64,000 bases of DNA, taken from positions 37,209,145-37,273,144 of the forward strand of contig JAULJL010000001.1 of the NCBI GenBank assembly GCA_030761205.1, in the 5' to 3' direction. The position numbers and the translations under genes are program-made. Of the stretch, positions 47,166-58,039 are shown piece by piece. The notes beneath the pieces are model-generated. The model saw nothing but the letters and a program-made list of their open reading frames with translations. It did not search any database and was not told the DNA's origin. Within the stretch, counting starts at the first letter, position 1. The number at the start of each line of letters is the position of its first letter. This DNA is from Fremontodendron californicum. Its lineage: Eukaryota > Streptophyta > Magnoliopsida > Malvales > Malvaceae.

Positions 47166-49216
47166 CTAGTAGCCGGTCGAGAAGGGATTATATGATTTGA
47201 GATCAAGAACAACCCCTGCAATGGAACCAGCAGCTGCAGCTATAGTGATAATAAGGCAAGCAATGCTGAGGAGTTGGAGGCAAAGCCATCTTGTGCTCCA
47301 CTTTGGTATCTTCTTTTGTGAAATGTACATCTCGACTGGGAAGTAAACTGTGAGTGGCCAGAATCCAAGAGCCCCAAGGAGTCCAACAATATCATTAAAG
47401 AAGGGAAGAAGCATAGAGATCAAAGTTGTTATGATCACAAAAATTGTCCTCCAAACCAATCGGAAGAGGTTGAGATTGTAGGGGCGGAAGCCTGGAATAT
47501 GGATTTTGATATCTTTGGTAATGAATTCATTATCTGGGAACTTTTCTGCTGCTGTTTTCTCAATGAAGGCAAATAGGGGTTGGCAGTAAACTTGGTATGC
47601 ACCAACAAGGTGAATTACAATGGCAGCATTAGCAATGTCAAGGAGCCAGAATGGGTTATAGAATCCAAAACCAGTGAGAAGGTTTCCAGGGGACAAGTCT
47701 CCAAAAGCAGCATAGCCCATGCAACCACATAACATGTAGAAAAGGGTTGTCACACAAACACTTAACAAAGTTGCCTTTTTCATTGTCTTTGATTCTGATG
47801 GTGGAGCCTTTAGTGTATCCTGTAAAAATTACCATATTGTTTTAAGTTCCAAGTTTTGTGGCTTTATCAAGTAAACAGGGTTATTTGAGTTAAATAAATT
47901 AGACAAAATGTAATTATTTACCTGAATTTCAATGAGTATAAGGGAGTAAGAATAGGCAAAAGCTATGTTTCCAAGTGCCTGGAAATTCCTCCATATTTTT
48001 TGGGTTTGAGTAACAGTTCCAACACTAATTCCTGTCAGGCTTCCACTAATTTTTCCAGTTTCTGGTAAATTAACCAAACAAAAACAACTTAAATCAGCTT
48101 CATCATGCCAATTTTATTTTCCAACAAGTTCATCTCAAGATTCGGAAGCGTTTTAAGTGTCTAGAGAAAGCTGTTAATACCTGCTACTTTAGCAATTCCA
48201 AGACCAAGTCCAATTGTTGAGTAAGTGAAGGACATGACAGCCGCAACAATGGAAAGCCACCATAATTGATCAAAGTCAGGAATTTGAGAGCAAAAGATTT
48301 CAACAATGCCAAAAGCAATCATATAAGGGTTGCTGTTCATGTGGCATGGATTTTTGCCACCACTGGCATGGAAGCAATTAGACCTTTTGATAGCCCTGTT
48401 ATATCAAAACCGCCCAAAAAGAAACTGTTAGCCCAACAAATGCAAAAACAACTAATTAAATTAAAATTTGAAGTTGGAAACTCACATCATGCTAATTGAT
48501 GATGCAATTGTGTATCCAATGGCAACTCCAAAAAGGTTCAAGTATTGAACCCACCCACATATCTTGACTTTAAACCCACCTGAAAAGTAAGACAAAAAAT
48601 AAGATATTAAGTCCAAAAGATTTAGAAAGAATCCCATTTGCTAAGGCAATTGAAAGGTTAGTTTAGTTTACCAAGATTTGATCGGACAGCGTCCGTGTAA
48701 GTATAGTTTCTCTTGCCATTGACAGGGTCACCAGAGCGGTAACAGGCAGCAAGAAGAGTAGATGTGTAGTAAGTTACAAAAGAGAACAAAAGCATCACTG
48801 CTGGACCAGCAATCCATCCAAGCTGAGCTGTGGCCCAAGCCAGGGACAGGACACCGGAACCAATCACAGCTGTAATAATATGAGCACTCGCGGTCCATAC
48901 AGTTCCTGGCAAAGGAAAAAAAAACATCAATAACATATGATAAAAGAGTTTGGTAAATACAGTAGAAGTTTTCTTTTTCCTCTTCTTTTGAACGTTTTAT
49001 AAAAAGTAGAATTCCAAGTAAATTTACTTTTTGAATAAAAGCAACAAAAAGAAAAGCAAAGGAATCTTGTCATAAAACTTCCTGAAACTTACCAGTTCGC
49101 TTGGGACGGCCATCGTCATCAGAGCATTTGAAGCCGCCTTGTGGAAGCACATCAATGGAGAGGTCAAAAACTTGATTGTTGTGAAGCTGATTCTTTCCAG
49201 CACCGGTCTCTCCCAT
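47166..49216 (-). CDS. Amino acid permease, AAP family (AAP3-like)
   Basis: Six exons on the minus strand with GT-AG introns and continuous phase: 49216-49093, 48905-48672, 48579-48486, 48395-48181, 48061-47922 and 47819-47166. They total 1461 nt, or 486 aa, the normal size for AAPs. These are plasma-membrane proton/amino acid symporters of the Aa_trans family with about 11 membrane spans, used in phloem loading and import into sink tissues. Recognisable segments are GTVWTASAHIITAVIGSGVL in span 1, CYRSGDPVNGKRNYTYTDAV, YLNLFGVAIGYTIASSISM, FYMLCGCMGYAAFGDLSPGN, and the end AAAAGSIAGVVLDLKSYNPF. The N-terminus has the typical DDDGRPKRTG lead-in. Similarity to remembered AAP2/3/4/5-type sequences is strong. 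Subgroup assignment needs a tree. It appears intact. Confidence 0.92.
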
Positions 49217-49620
49217 CTTTGTTAAACAAAGAAACCAAAAAATAAAATAAGCCCGTTTTCCTTGTCTGATAAAAGAGAAAAAAGCTTCTACCTACTGTAA
49301 CTGTGCCTTATAAAATCTACTCTCAAAGTTTGTGCAACACTGTCTAGCAAAATTTATTATTCCAAAGAAGCAGAAATTAATGAGAGTCAAGGATGGTGGG
49401 TCTTCGAAGTTTGATGTATCAAATTCAAGTTCGGTTGTATGTGTAGTCTAGCAGTGATCGTTGGCACTGACACTGAGATTTTACACACCTCCCAATAGTC
49501 ACAAAAACCCAAATGGATTCAGAGCAAGGAAGTGTCTTCCAGGAGACTGAAAGCTATGAAGAGAGTAGGCAGTGGAATTGAATTTGGGGTGCATAAATGA
49601 GGAATGGGCGTGGAGTATAT
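49217..49620 (-). promoter_or_regulatory. Promoter and 5' UTR region of the amino acid permease
   Basis: The region upstream of the permease ATG (minus strand). No intron or specific element can be defined with confidence. Confidence 0.35.
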
Positions 49621-52440
49621 ATAACCTATGTTACTCGAACTCGGGTGTGAGTGTCGGATATAGGTATGTGTCCGATAACGGTATGTTGAATTTTTTAAAA
49701 AGTTTTTCTATGTATTTAGAGGATTTTTGAAGGATCATATCTCCGAACTCATATTCGAATATTCGTCGAATACGAGTCTCGGATATAAATATTTCAAAAA
49801 AAATAAAGAGTGCAACAATGCATATAACTGTTGTGGGTTAAAAACAAGGGTGCAGAGAGTAGCTAGCACGTGGTCCAAACCACTCACATAGCAACAGTAT
49901 TAGCATAGCCTATCCGTCTCTTTTTTGTGTTTATGAAATAAGAAATATCACAAATCTTTCCAACCAATCTTGGGTTACCCCAACAAAGAAGGTATACCAC
50001 TTTCCTACAAGCTGCACTGCAATTCTCCTTTTCAAATTTAAACAGTAAGACATAACTGCACTTTCTAGTTTCTTTGTAACAGTCTATAATCCATTACAGA
50101 GACTCCCTGACTCACTGTTTTGGGTCGGGTCGATTCATCATTAAATTGTAGTTGTAGTTAGACATGTGATTGGGCTATCCGCCCGGTCCGATAGCCTCTA
50201 TCCGAATTAAGTCAAGTTTGAGATAGTCGGATTCGATTTGATCTGAATTAAAAAGAATTTTATTTAATATTAAATGATATTTTAAAATTAAAAACAAAAA
50301 AGCTTTTTTGCTATGACCCGACCCGGGTCTAGCTCTTCATTTAATGAGTTGGATCCTAATTCACCCAACCCTGCCCATGATCAGATGTAATTGTAGTTTT
50401 GTAATGCATGCTACTGTAATAAGTTATAGATACAATTTAAAGCATAGATTCTTTAGTCATTTTTAAATATAAAATGCCCTTCTTCTTTCCATTAAAATTA
50501 TTTACTCAATATGTTATACATGAATTTGTGTCTTTTGTTTTGCTAGAGAAATTAATCAAATGATAGAGTTACACTTACATGCAAAAAAGAGAGAGAGATT
50601 TACTCTTTATTTAATGAACAAAATAATATGATAATGAGTTAATACTGAGTAATTACTACTTTGAAATTAATTAAGTAAAGAAAATGTTATCCTAGAAACA
50701 CAATGAGCTTGTTATTACTTAGTATTCATACCTTCATTGTTGTGCCTCAGAAACCCCTTTTCCTCTAAGGGTTGAAGTAACAAGACCTCTATCACAGAAT
50801 AGAAGAGGGAAAATTTTAGTAAGTTTTTGTTGCGACACTCATTGATGAAATTTGGGTTGCTTATATAGTGGAGGGAAGAGCTTTAATTTATAAAATTAAT
50901 AAATTAATTAATCTATATTATCTCTCTTTAAAGGACCACCTCTGATTCAAAATTCTCTGGGTTATTGCCTCTCCTCCATCCTTATTGAAGGGGAATAAGG
51001 TTCCTTTTTCATTTATTCATGATCCCAAAAATTGAATGGAGCATATATTATTATAACTTATTGAGAATTGAAAGCATTGAATATTTAATTTATAATGACA
51101 GTCAAATGCTTTTTTATATATAAAAATAATAATCTAAAAAAAATTATATGAAACCACTATTCTATATCAATATTTGTTTCTTTCATTCAAATCATGTTAT
51201 ATATTTATATATTTAAAACTAATTATTATAAAAATTATTAATGAATTGCCGAATAAATACTTATCATTTAATATTTGTTTAACTAGTACTTATAGACACC
51301 GTTTAGCATTTCCTTTTTAATTACTAATTTAAAAAAGATTTTTGGTAATGCAATACTTTTATTGAATTGAAGAAAAAGTAATTCATTAATTGCAATTTTC
51401 TTTCTTTTAATATCATCTTAACTAGTACTTCGTATTGGATTAGGTTTGGATAGAATTTTTTCAAATTTAGATCGGTAATGCTCGAATTACTGTTCATCAA
51501 TAATTTTTTTTTTAAAATTTACTATAAATATTAATATAAAAATAATATTGTAATATTTTAATATTATTTTGAACAGTAATATGGGTTTTCAGGCCAGCTT
51601 GACCCGAGTTCGGGTAAAAAACAAATTCGAGCCATAGTTCGGCTAATGAATAAGTTTACCAATGCATAGTGACATTGATTAACATTTCCCTTATATGATT
51701 TGAATGAAAAAAAACATATATCGATATGGAATAACTGTTTCGTATAATCTTAAAAAAAAAAGACATTTTATCAGCAAAAAACTAAAACATTGCCATTCGT
51801 GAGCGGACAATCAGTATCTAATTCCTGTCTTTAGTTCCCAATGAATGAGGAAAGAAAGGTTATTATTAGCACAAAGGAATTTAACCCTTAAGAGAGGGCA
51901 TCTTTGAATTCATTTCTTTATTTTCTTCGGAAAATGGAACACTCTCTCGCTCCGTCTCCTAATGTGGAAAAGGTAGTCAATTCTATATAATTAGATGCTC
52001 TTAATATAAGCAAGGTGTGCCCCTTTCTGTTTTTCAATGGATGTTGATTTACACTGCCACACCAACAATGTAAATTAACTAGTTTTTAAAAAATTATTTC
52101 ATTCGTTGTTACTAAAATTTTTAAATTTTACAAGTAAATTTAATAAAATTATACATATTTATTAAAATATATTTTAAAAATTAAAAATTTTAAAAAAATA
52201 AACATGTAATAATTTTTTAATTTTACTTGTAAAATTAAAAAAATTTATTATTAATATATCAAAGATGAACTCATTAGTTAATTAGTTGAACGAAGACAAT
52301 ATTCATTTTGCGGAAACAAGTGGCAAATATCAACCACACTTGTTGAGAATCTTTTGCTTAACCATGGGGATTCCATTGTTACCCATCCATTAACCCTTTT
52401 TAGTGCGAGATTACTGTACTGTAATTGAAGTAGAGTTTAC
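49621..52440. other. Intergenic DNA with dispersed-repeat traces
   Basis: At about 49627-49790 the text TTACTCGAACTCGGGTGTGA with GTGTCGGATATAGG resembles a dispersed repeat common in plant intergenic DNA. At 50300-50380 and 51570-51650 there are short ACCCGACCCGGGT-like pieces. The remainder is AT-rich with no gene. The final five bases (52436-52440, TTTAC) are the expected left target duplication of element C; its partner lies beyond the window. Confidence 0.4.
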
Positions 52441-54938
52441 TGTTGCAACCGTTTTTGGCCCGGGTCGGATCCGAACCCGACATGGGCCTCCTGCTAGCCA
52501 CCCAAAGCCCGTTTGGACCTGCTAACCAGCAGGCCTAACAGACCCAACAGGGCCTGCTACCCAGCAGGCCCAATCTCAGCGGGCCCAAACGCACTACCAA
52601 CCTAACCCTAGGCAACTAACCCTGAAACACTAGCCACCTGACAACCCCTCTGCCACCCTGACAACCCCTCCCACACGACACACCCTGCCACACGCCACCA
52701 ACCTACACGCCACCCCTACCAACACGCCACCCACCTACACAACCCCATCATAAAAACCCAAGATCCGGACCAAGGTAGAGGAGGAGGGGGGGATTCGGAA
52801 ATCCCGATTTTCTTTTCCTTTTTCAAAACAACCTCCAACAAAAAAACCCATACCCGAATCCCAAAAAAAGAGGCATCAGCTAGATCAAGAGCCCCTCAGC
52901 CAGAGCCCAGGTCAGACCCCCCCTCTCCAAAAACCCCAGATCTGGGGTCCGAAACCCATATCTGGACCCCATTTCGAAACAGTCCCGACCCCTCTTCCTC
53001 CGAAACCAAAAAATCCTGCAAAAGAAAAAAACACCAAAACAACCAAAACAAACCATAGAAGAAAAAAAAAAGGAGGAAGAATCGAAGGGTCGAAACCCAG
53101 ATCTAGGGGTTTCGGCTCGGATTCGGGAAAAATGGAGCCCGAATCCGAGAAGAGGAGGCCGAAACCCTTCGAGTGTGGGAGTCTGGAGCCCGCCGGCCAT
53201 TGGCGACGGGGCACGGCGGTCGGCGCGGTGGTCCGGCCGCCGGATTCTGGGTTTTGGGGGGGTTTCTGGTTTTAGAGAGAGAGAGAGAAAAGAAGAGAGA
53301 GAGAGAAAAAAAAGAAAAAAAAGAAAATAATAGCCCCCTGATGCGGGTCAAGGTGACCCGCGCATTGACCCGCGGGTCGACCCGGGGTCCGCGCGGGTCA
53401 CCCGCTTATAAAAAAAAAATCTCGGCGTCAAAACAACGCCGTTTTTGTGGCGCCGAAACGGCACCGTTTCAAGCAAGGGGGGTCCGCGCGTACCCCCTTA
53501 CCCGAAAAAAAAAAAAGAGAACTGGGCCAGGATCGGACCTGGCCCAGCAGGCCAGGCCTGATCCTGGGCCAAAAAAAAAGGGAGAAGAAAAGAAAAAAAA
53601 AGAAGAAAGAAAAAAGAAAAAAAAAGAAAGAAAAAAAAAGAAAAAAAGAAAAAAAAAGAAATTTAAAAATAATAATAACTAAAATTATTTTTTTTTAATT
53701 AAAAATAATAATAATAATTAATAATGACAAAAAAAAAAGGAAAAAAATTAAAAAGAAAAAAATTCACGATTATCGGTTTCGACGTTTTGATTTTGTTTTT
53801 TTTCATTTTTGAATTTTTCAGGTGGTCGAGAAAGAGCAAAGAATTTTGCGAAGATCAAGTCCGACATTTTGAATTTCGGATTCTCGACATTTTTCAGGTA
53901 TGATTTTACTTTTCTTATTTATTGTCATTACTATTTTTGTTTATTTATTTTTGTTCACTAATCGACGTATTTTTATTGTTTTGTTTCGGTTTTAAAAAAT
54001 ATAAAAATAATTTTTTTTAATTTACACTTTCAAAAAAAAAGATTTTTAATAAATGCGAATAACCGACGACGGAATTCGAAGGACGTCACGGTAGTGATTC
54101 CTACGATATCTTGAGGTGAGAGAATTTTGTTAAATATCATCACGAGTGGTGGGAGTATTTAGCAACATGCTCGATACAAAATTCGTTTTCGTTTAAAAAA
54201 AAAATGGAAATAATCAAAATAATAAAAATGAATAAATAGTGAATATTTATGCGCTCGATATTTTGCTATGCTCGTGTTTTTAATATTATGATTTGCATGT
54301 TTAATTTTATAGTTATATGCTAAGTCGTGTGCATCCGACGTTTAAATATTTGCATCATACAAAAATAAAAAATGGATATAAATTGCCGACGACGGAATTC
54401 GAAAGATATCACAGTTGTGATTCTTAAGATATCTTGAGGTGAGAAGATCTCGTTAAATACCACCAAGAGTGTTGAGAATATTTAATGAGTATTTTCGATA
54501 ACAAATTTATGTTCACTTTCGATTTTCAAAAAAAAAAAAACAGTTCGAGAAAATTCAAAAAAAAATAATAAACATGTTTTTTAAATAAAATAAAATGAAA
54601 ATAAAAGAGAATTATTTTTAAATAGTGATGTTAAGTCCATTAAATTGAGATTTAAAATAACACGTGATTAAATGGTACCGTTTTCTAAACGGGCGTTGCG
54701 GGGGTGCTAATCCTTCCCTGCACGTAACCGACTCCCGAACCTAATTTTGTTTTTACTCTGGTTCAAAGTGCGAACTTCGAAATTGGTTTTACAAAAATGT
54801 TTTAATCAATTTTAAGATATTTTACTAAAACCGGTTTTAATAGGTGGCCAATCACACCTAGCAAAAAAGATTGGTGGCGACTCCATTTTTTGTGTTTTCA
54901 TAATTAACGTCGTAGCGGTCGAAAAAACCGTTATGACA
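52441..54938 (+). repeat. 5' LTR of element C
   Basis: 2498 bp, TGTTGCAACCG to CCGTTATGACA. It has a GC-rich U3 with repeated GGGTCGACCCG-like words and an A-rich tract (about 53565-53690). Two related segments around CCGACGACGGAATTCGAA (about 54063 and 54388) form an internal duplication of roughly 325 bp spacing. The frames in it are low-complexity. Confidence 0.85.
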
Positions 54939-54941
54939 GCT

Positions 54942-54959
54942 TGGCGACTCCACTGGGGA
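54942..54959 (+). other. tRNA-Arg primer-binding site of element C
   Basis: TGGCGACTCCACTGGGGA lies three bases after the 5' LTR. It matches the complement of the 3' end of plant tRNA-Arg with one difference from the site in B. Confidence 0.85.
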
Positions 54960-56535
54960 GCCTTTGAGAGTCGAGCCATAAATTGATCATGTGTTGTTTT
55001 AAAATCTCGAATTAATGGATTTAATCGGTATTTAATTTTAATTCTCTTTACTTTCTTTCTTTCTTTATTTTTATTTTGCTTGCAATTACACTTTGATATT
55101 TGTTAATTCTTGATTCATATTTTTTTATGTCGTTTATTTTTTTTTTAAAATCGTGGAATGTATAGAATAAAGAGTCGTAAACAAGTAGTCGAAGGTTTGT
55201 CCGTTCCTTCTTATACACGAGTTCGTGCATTTCATACATAAGCTCTATACCCGAGCTTTATCCCTTTAGGTGAAAGTAAAGTACCTACGCTCTCGTGAGG
55301 CAATAACCTCCGCATGGGCTAGCGAAACACTTTCGGAGTAATAAAGTACCTACGCTTTCGTGAGGTGATAACATCCGCATAAGCCTGGAAAATATCCTCC
55401 AACAAATTGAACCCGTCTAATTCGGGATGCCTTACTAGCCTTCACGGGCGACAGTAAGGAGCAGTTTGGAGCCTTTTAGAACCTAACTCAACCTCATGTA
55501 GTGAACTTGAGTAGAGCCATATCGAATTTCTGATCGGATATCCTCGAAATTTGGAAGGAACATTGTGATCTTTCGCTATTTGTTTACATTCAAACAAGAA
55601 CTATAAATCGGGTAATGATGAACGTACATCGTGCTACCCGCAATAAGTTTCATCTTTCGCTCCGAAGGCACCGTGATGCTTAAATAAGTTGATACTGTCG
55701 GAGCAAATGTTCGTTAACTTTTTGAGTTTGTAAATATGAAATTTTTTCTTTTCGTACATCTCGTACATTTCATGCATTGATGCACTTGTAAATAAAGCAT
55801 GTACATTTATAGTTGTATTTTTGATTTCACGGTGATAATAATCTCATTTGATAAACCGCATAGACACTTGTTGTTGATTAAATGAGAATTGCAAACCGGT
55901 AGTGTTGAATAAATACTCGGACATTTGTGCCGTAATAAGACCCACTACCACAAAAGTTTTTGATAAAAATTGTTTTTTTTTTTAATAATATTTTTTTTAC
56001 GGAAAAAAAAATGTTTCAAAAAAAAAAAAAAAAAAAAATTTTGCAGATTGAATTTGGGGGCAAAGTTTGTGCAATAAAATTGTTGAATGATCAAGTTCAG
56101 CCCAAATCATGAATAGTTTTCTGCATATATTCATGCATTAATTTGTTTATTCTTTAGACAAATCAAATTCGCATAATATTGCAATCATAACATGCATGGT
56201 CATTCATTGTAGAATACATTAGTGACATACATGATCGTTCTCTGTATATACCAGTATATCATTTTATTTATTCTTTACATGCATCATATCGACATCGTGA
56301 TTGCATTCATTACAATAAGGTCTTGCATTCGTGACATACATGGTCACTCACTGTATATGTTCATGCATTAATTTGTTTATTCTTTACATGCATCATATGG
56401 ACATCGTGTTACATTCACGGCATTCACAGCTCATGCATCATGAAGCACACTTGAGAGGAATAAAAAAAAAGTCGGTTTAGCTTTGAAAGGATTTTCTCTT
56501 CCAAATCAGAGGTATAAGAATCACTGCGTACCTCT
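54960..56535 (+). other. 5' leader of element C
   Basis: About 1.6 kb, non-coding. It holds the paired AAGTACCTACGCT(C/T)TCGTGAGG modules (about 55270-55380), a stretch colinear with 15300-15660 of B in reverse, and repeats built on ACATACATG(A/G)TC...TGTATAT (about 56190-56410). Confidence 0.65.
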
Positions 56536-57777
56536 ATGACACAGGCCGGAACCATGGAGGATGAACAAAATAGACTGGATAGAGTGGAAAGAGCACAGAG
56601 AGAATTACAAGAACAGTTAGCCAGATCTCAGCAAGAAACACGGGAACAGATAACAAAATCTCAAGAGGAGTCACGCGAGCAAATAGACAAGATGATTGAA
56701 ATGATGACTAGGCTGACCCGAGGAAAATGGGTTGCTGAAGGATCGATCATAGGGGAAGAACCTCGACCTCAAGTAAACAACAATGAAGATCCGATCTTCC
56801 TACCAAGTCAACAAGGCCGAGGATATTTTCAATTGAACTCGGAACTTCACCCCTCAGACTTAATTGTTATTCCAAGCCAAGATGGCTCACTAGAACAAGA
56901 AAAGCTGAAGAAATGTGTGGCAAAGCAAGTGAAGGACGCAGAGGTGCAACAGAAGTATGATCTGTTTGAAGAGAGACTCAAATCCATAGAAGGGATAGAC
57001 GTTTTCGGGAATACGGATCCGAATGAGCTCAGCTTGGTCCCAGATTTGGTGATTCTGCCAAAATTCAAGGTCCCTGAATTTGAAAAGTATGACGGATCGA
57101 AATGTCCATCAATCCACATCATGATGTTTTGTCAGAGAATGGCTGGCTACACCAACAATGACAAGCTGTTAATCCACTGCTTCCAAGACAGTCTAACAGG
57201 GCTAGCTGCAAGATGGTATAATCAGTTGGATCGGGACCATATCCGTTCTTGGAAAGATTTGGCAAAAACTTTCAAGACTCAGTATAAGCACATGATCGAC
57301 ATGGCACCAGATAGGTTGACCTTGCAAAATATGGGGAAAAAGGCCACTGGGAGCTTCAAAGAATATGCTCAGAGGTGGATGGACATGGCCACCCAAGTAC
57401 GGCTGGCTCTGACTCAAAAGGAAATTACTGTCCTTTTTGTGAATACACTGCACGCTCCGTACTATGATAGACTCGTTGGCAATACCACAAAGAATTTCGC
57501 ATATATGGTAACCTCAGGAGAGATGATTGAAAATGCTATCAAAGGAGATGAGACATCCAATGCCGAGGGAAACGAGACACCTGAAAGGAAGGAGGAACAT
57601 GTCCAGGCTATGGGAGAATTCACTCCGTATCCCCGGGTCTCTCCATATCAATCATGTTACTCTACCAATGTCTCTTCAAGTCATTATCCTTACCTTCCAG
57701 ATATTCAAACACATCATCCTATGCCAGCCCTTGCAACTAGGCCTGCTTTCCAGAAACGACCGAGGGGCAACCAATAG
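56536..57777 (+). CDS. Gag of element C
   Basis: A 413-codon frame. The more likely start is residue 7 (56554, ACCATGG, MEDEQNRLDR), which also matches the start in B. Residues about 8-65 form a coiled coil with repeated SQ(Q/E)E(T/S)REQI units. The retrotransposon gag domain follows, roughly residues 190-325 (FEKYDGSKCPSIHIMMF, ARWYNQLDRDHIRSWKDLAK, FKEYAQRWMDMA). The frame stops right after RPRGNQ. The zinc-knuckle sequence that should complete gag (CEYHMGAIGHSTEKC, about 57900-57944) is in the +1 frame. The product would be capsid and assembly protein without its nucleic-acid-binding end unless a frameshift occurs. Confidence 0.85.
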   Translation: MTQAGTMEDEQNRLDRVERAQRELQEQLARSQQETREQITKSQEESREQIDKMIEMMTRLTRGKWVAEGSIIGEEPRPQVNNNEDPIFLPSQQGRGYFQLNSELHPSDLIVIPSQDGSLEQEKLKKCVAKQVKDAEVQQKYDLFEERLKSIEGIDVFGNTDPNELSLVPDLVILPKFKVPEFEKYDGSKCPSIHIMMFCQRMAGYTNNDKLLIHCFQDSLTGLAARWYNQLDRDHIRSWKDLAKTFKTQYKHMIDMAPDRLTLQNMGKKATGSFKEYAQRWMDMATQVRLALTQKEITVLFVNTLHAPYYDRLVGNTTKNFAYMVTSGEMIENAIKGDETSNAEGNETPERKEEHVQAMGEFTPYPRVSPYQSCYSTNVSSSHYPYLPDIQTHHPMPALATRPAFQKRPRGNQ

Positions 57778-58033
57778 AAGTTTTTCAATCCCAATCCCCG
57801 ACCTGTTGCAATTACTAATGAGGAACCGATACCTCACCCTTGTGCCTTTGAAAACAGCTCCAAACCCATCAGCAAGGAGTTATGACCCGAATAGCAAGTG
57901 TGAGTATCACATGGGGGCAATTGGACATTCAACTGAAAAATGCAGACGACTGAAGGAAAAGATTGAAGGTCTCGTCCACGATGGCATTTTGACTCCAGAG
58001 CTAGTCGAACAATGGAAATCCGCATTGCCATAA
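57778..58033 (+). pseudogene. Out-of-frame zinc-knuckle extension of gag (element C)
   Basis: In the frame one base ahead of gag (open from 57527 to 58033) the sequence contains CEYHMGAIGHSTEKC and then RRLKEKIEGLVHDGILT. This is the C-x2-H-x4-GH-x4-C type knuckle and linker found in Tat/Ogre gag-pro polyproteins. The homologous stop also exists in B at 13365. It may be decay or a programmed frameshift. Confidence 0.6.
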
Positions 58034-58039
58034 ATCAGT

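Noticed and set aside
53173..53698. Frames of up to 169 codons in the C LTR, and their counterparts at 63377-63921
   Set aside because: Lys/Glu-rich translation of an A-rich tract; not conserved between the two LTRs.
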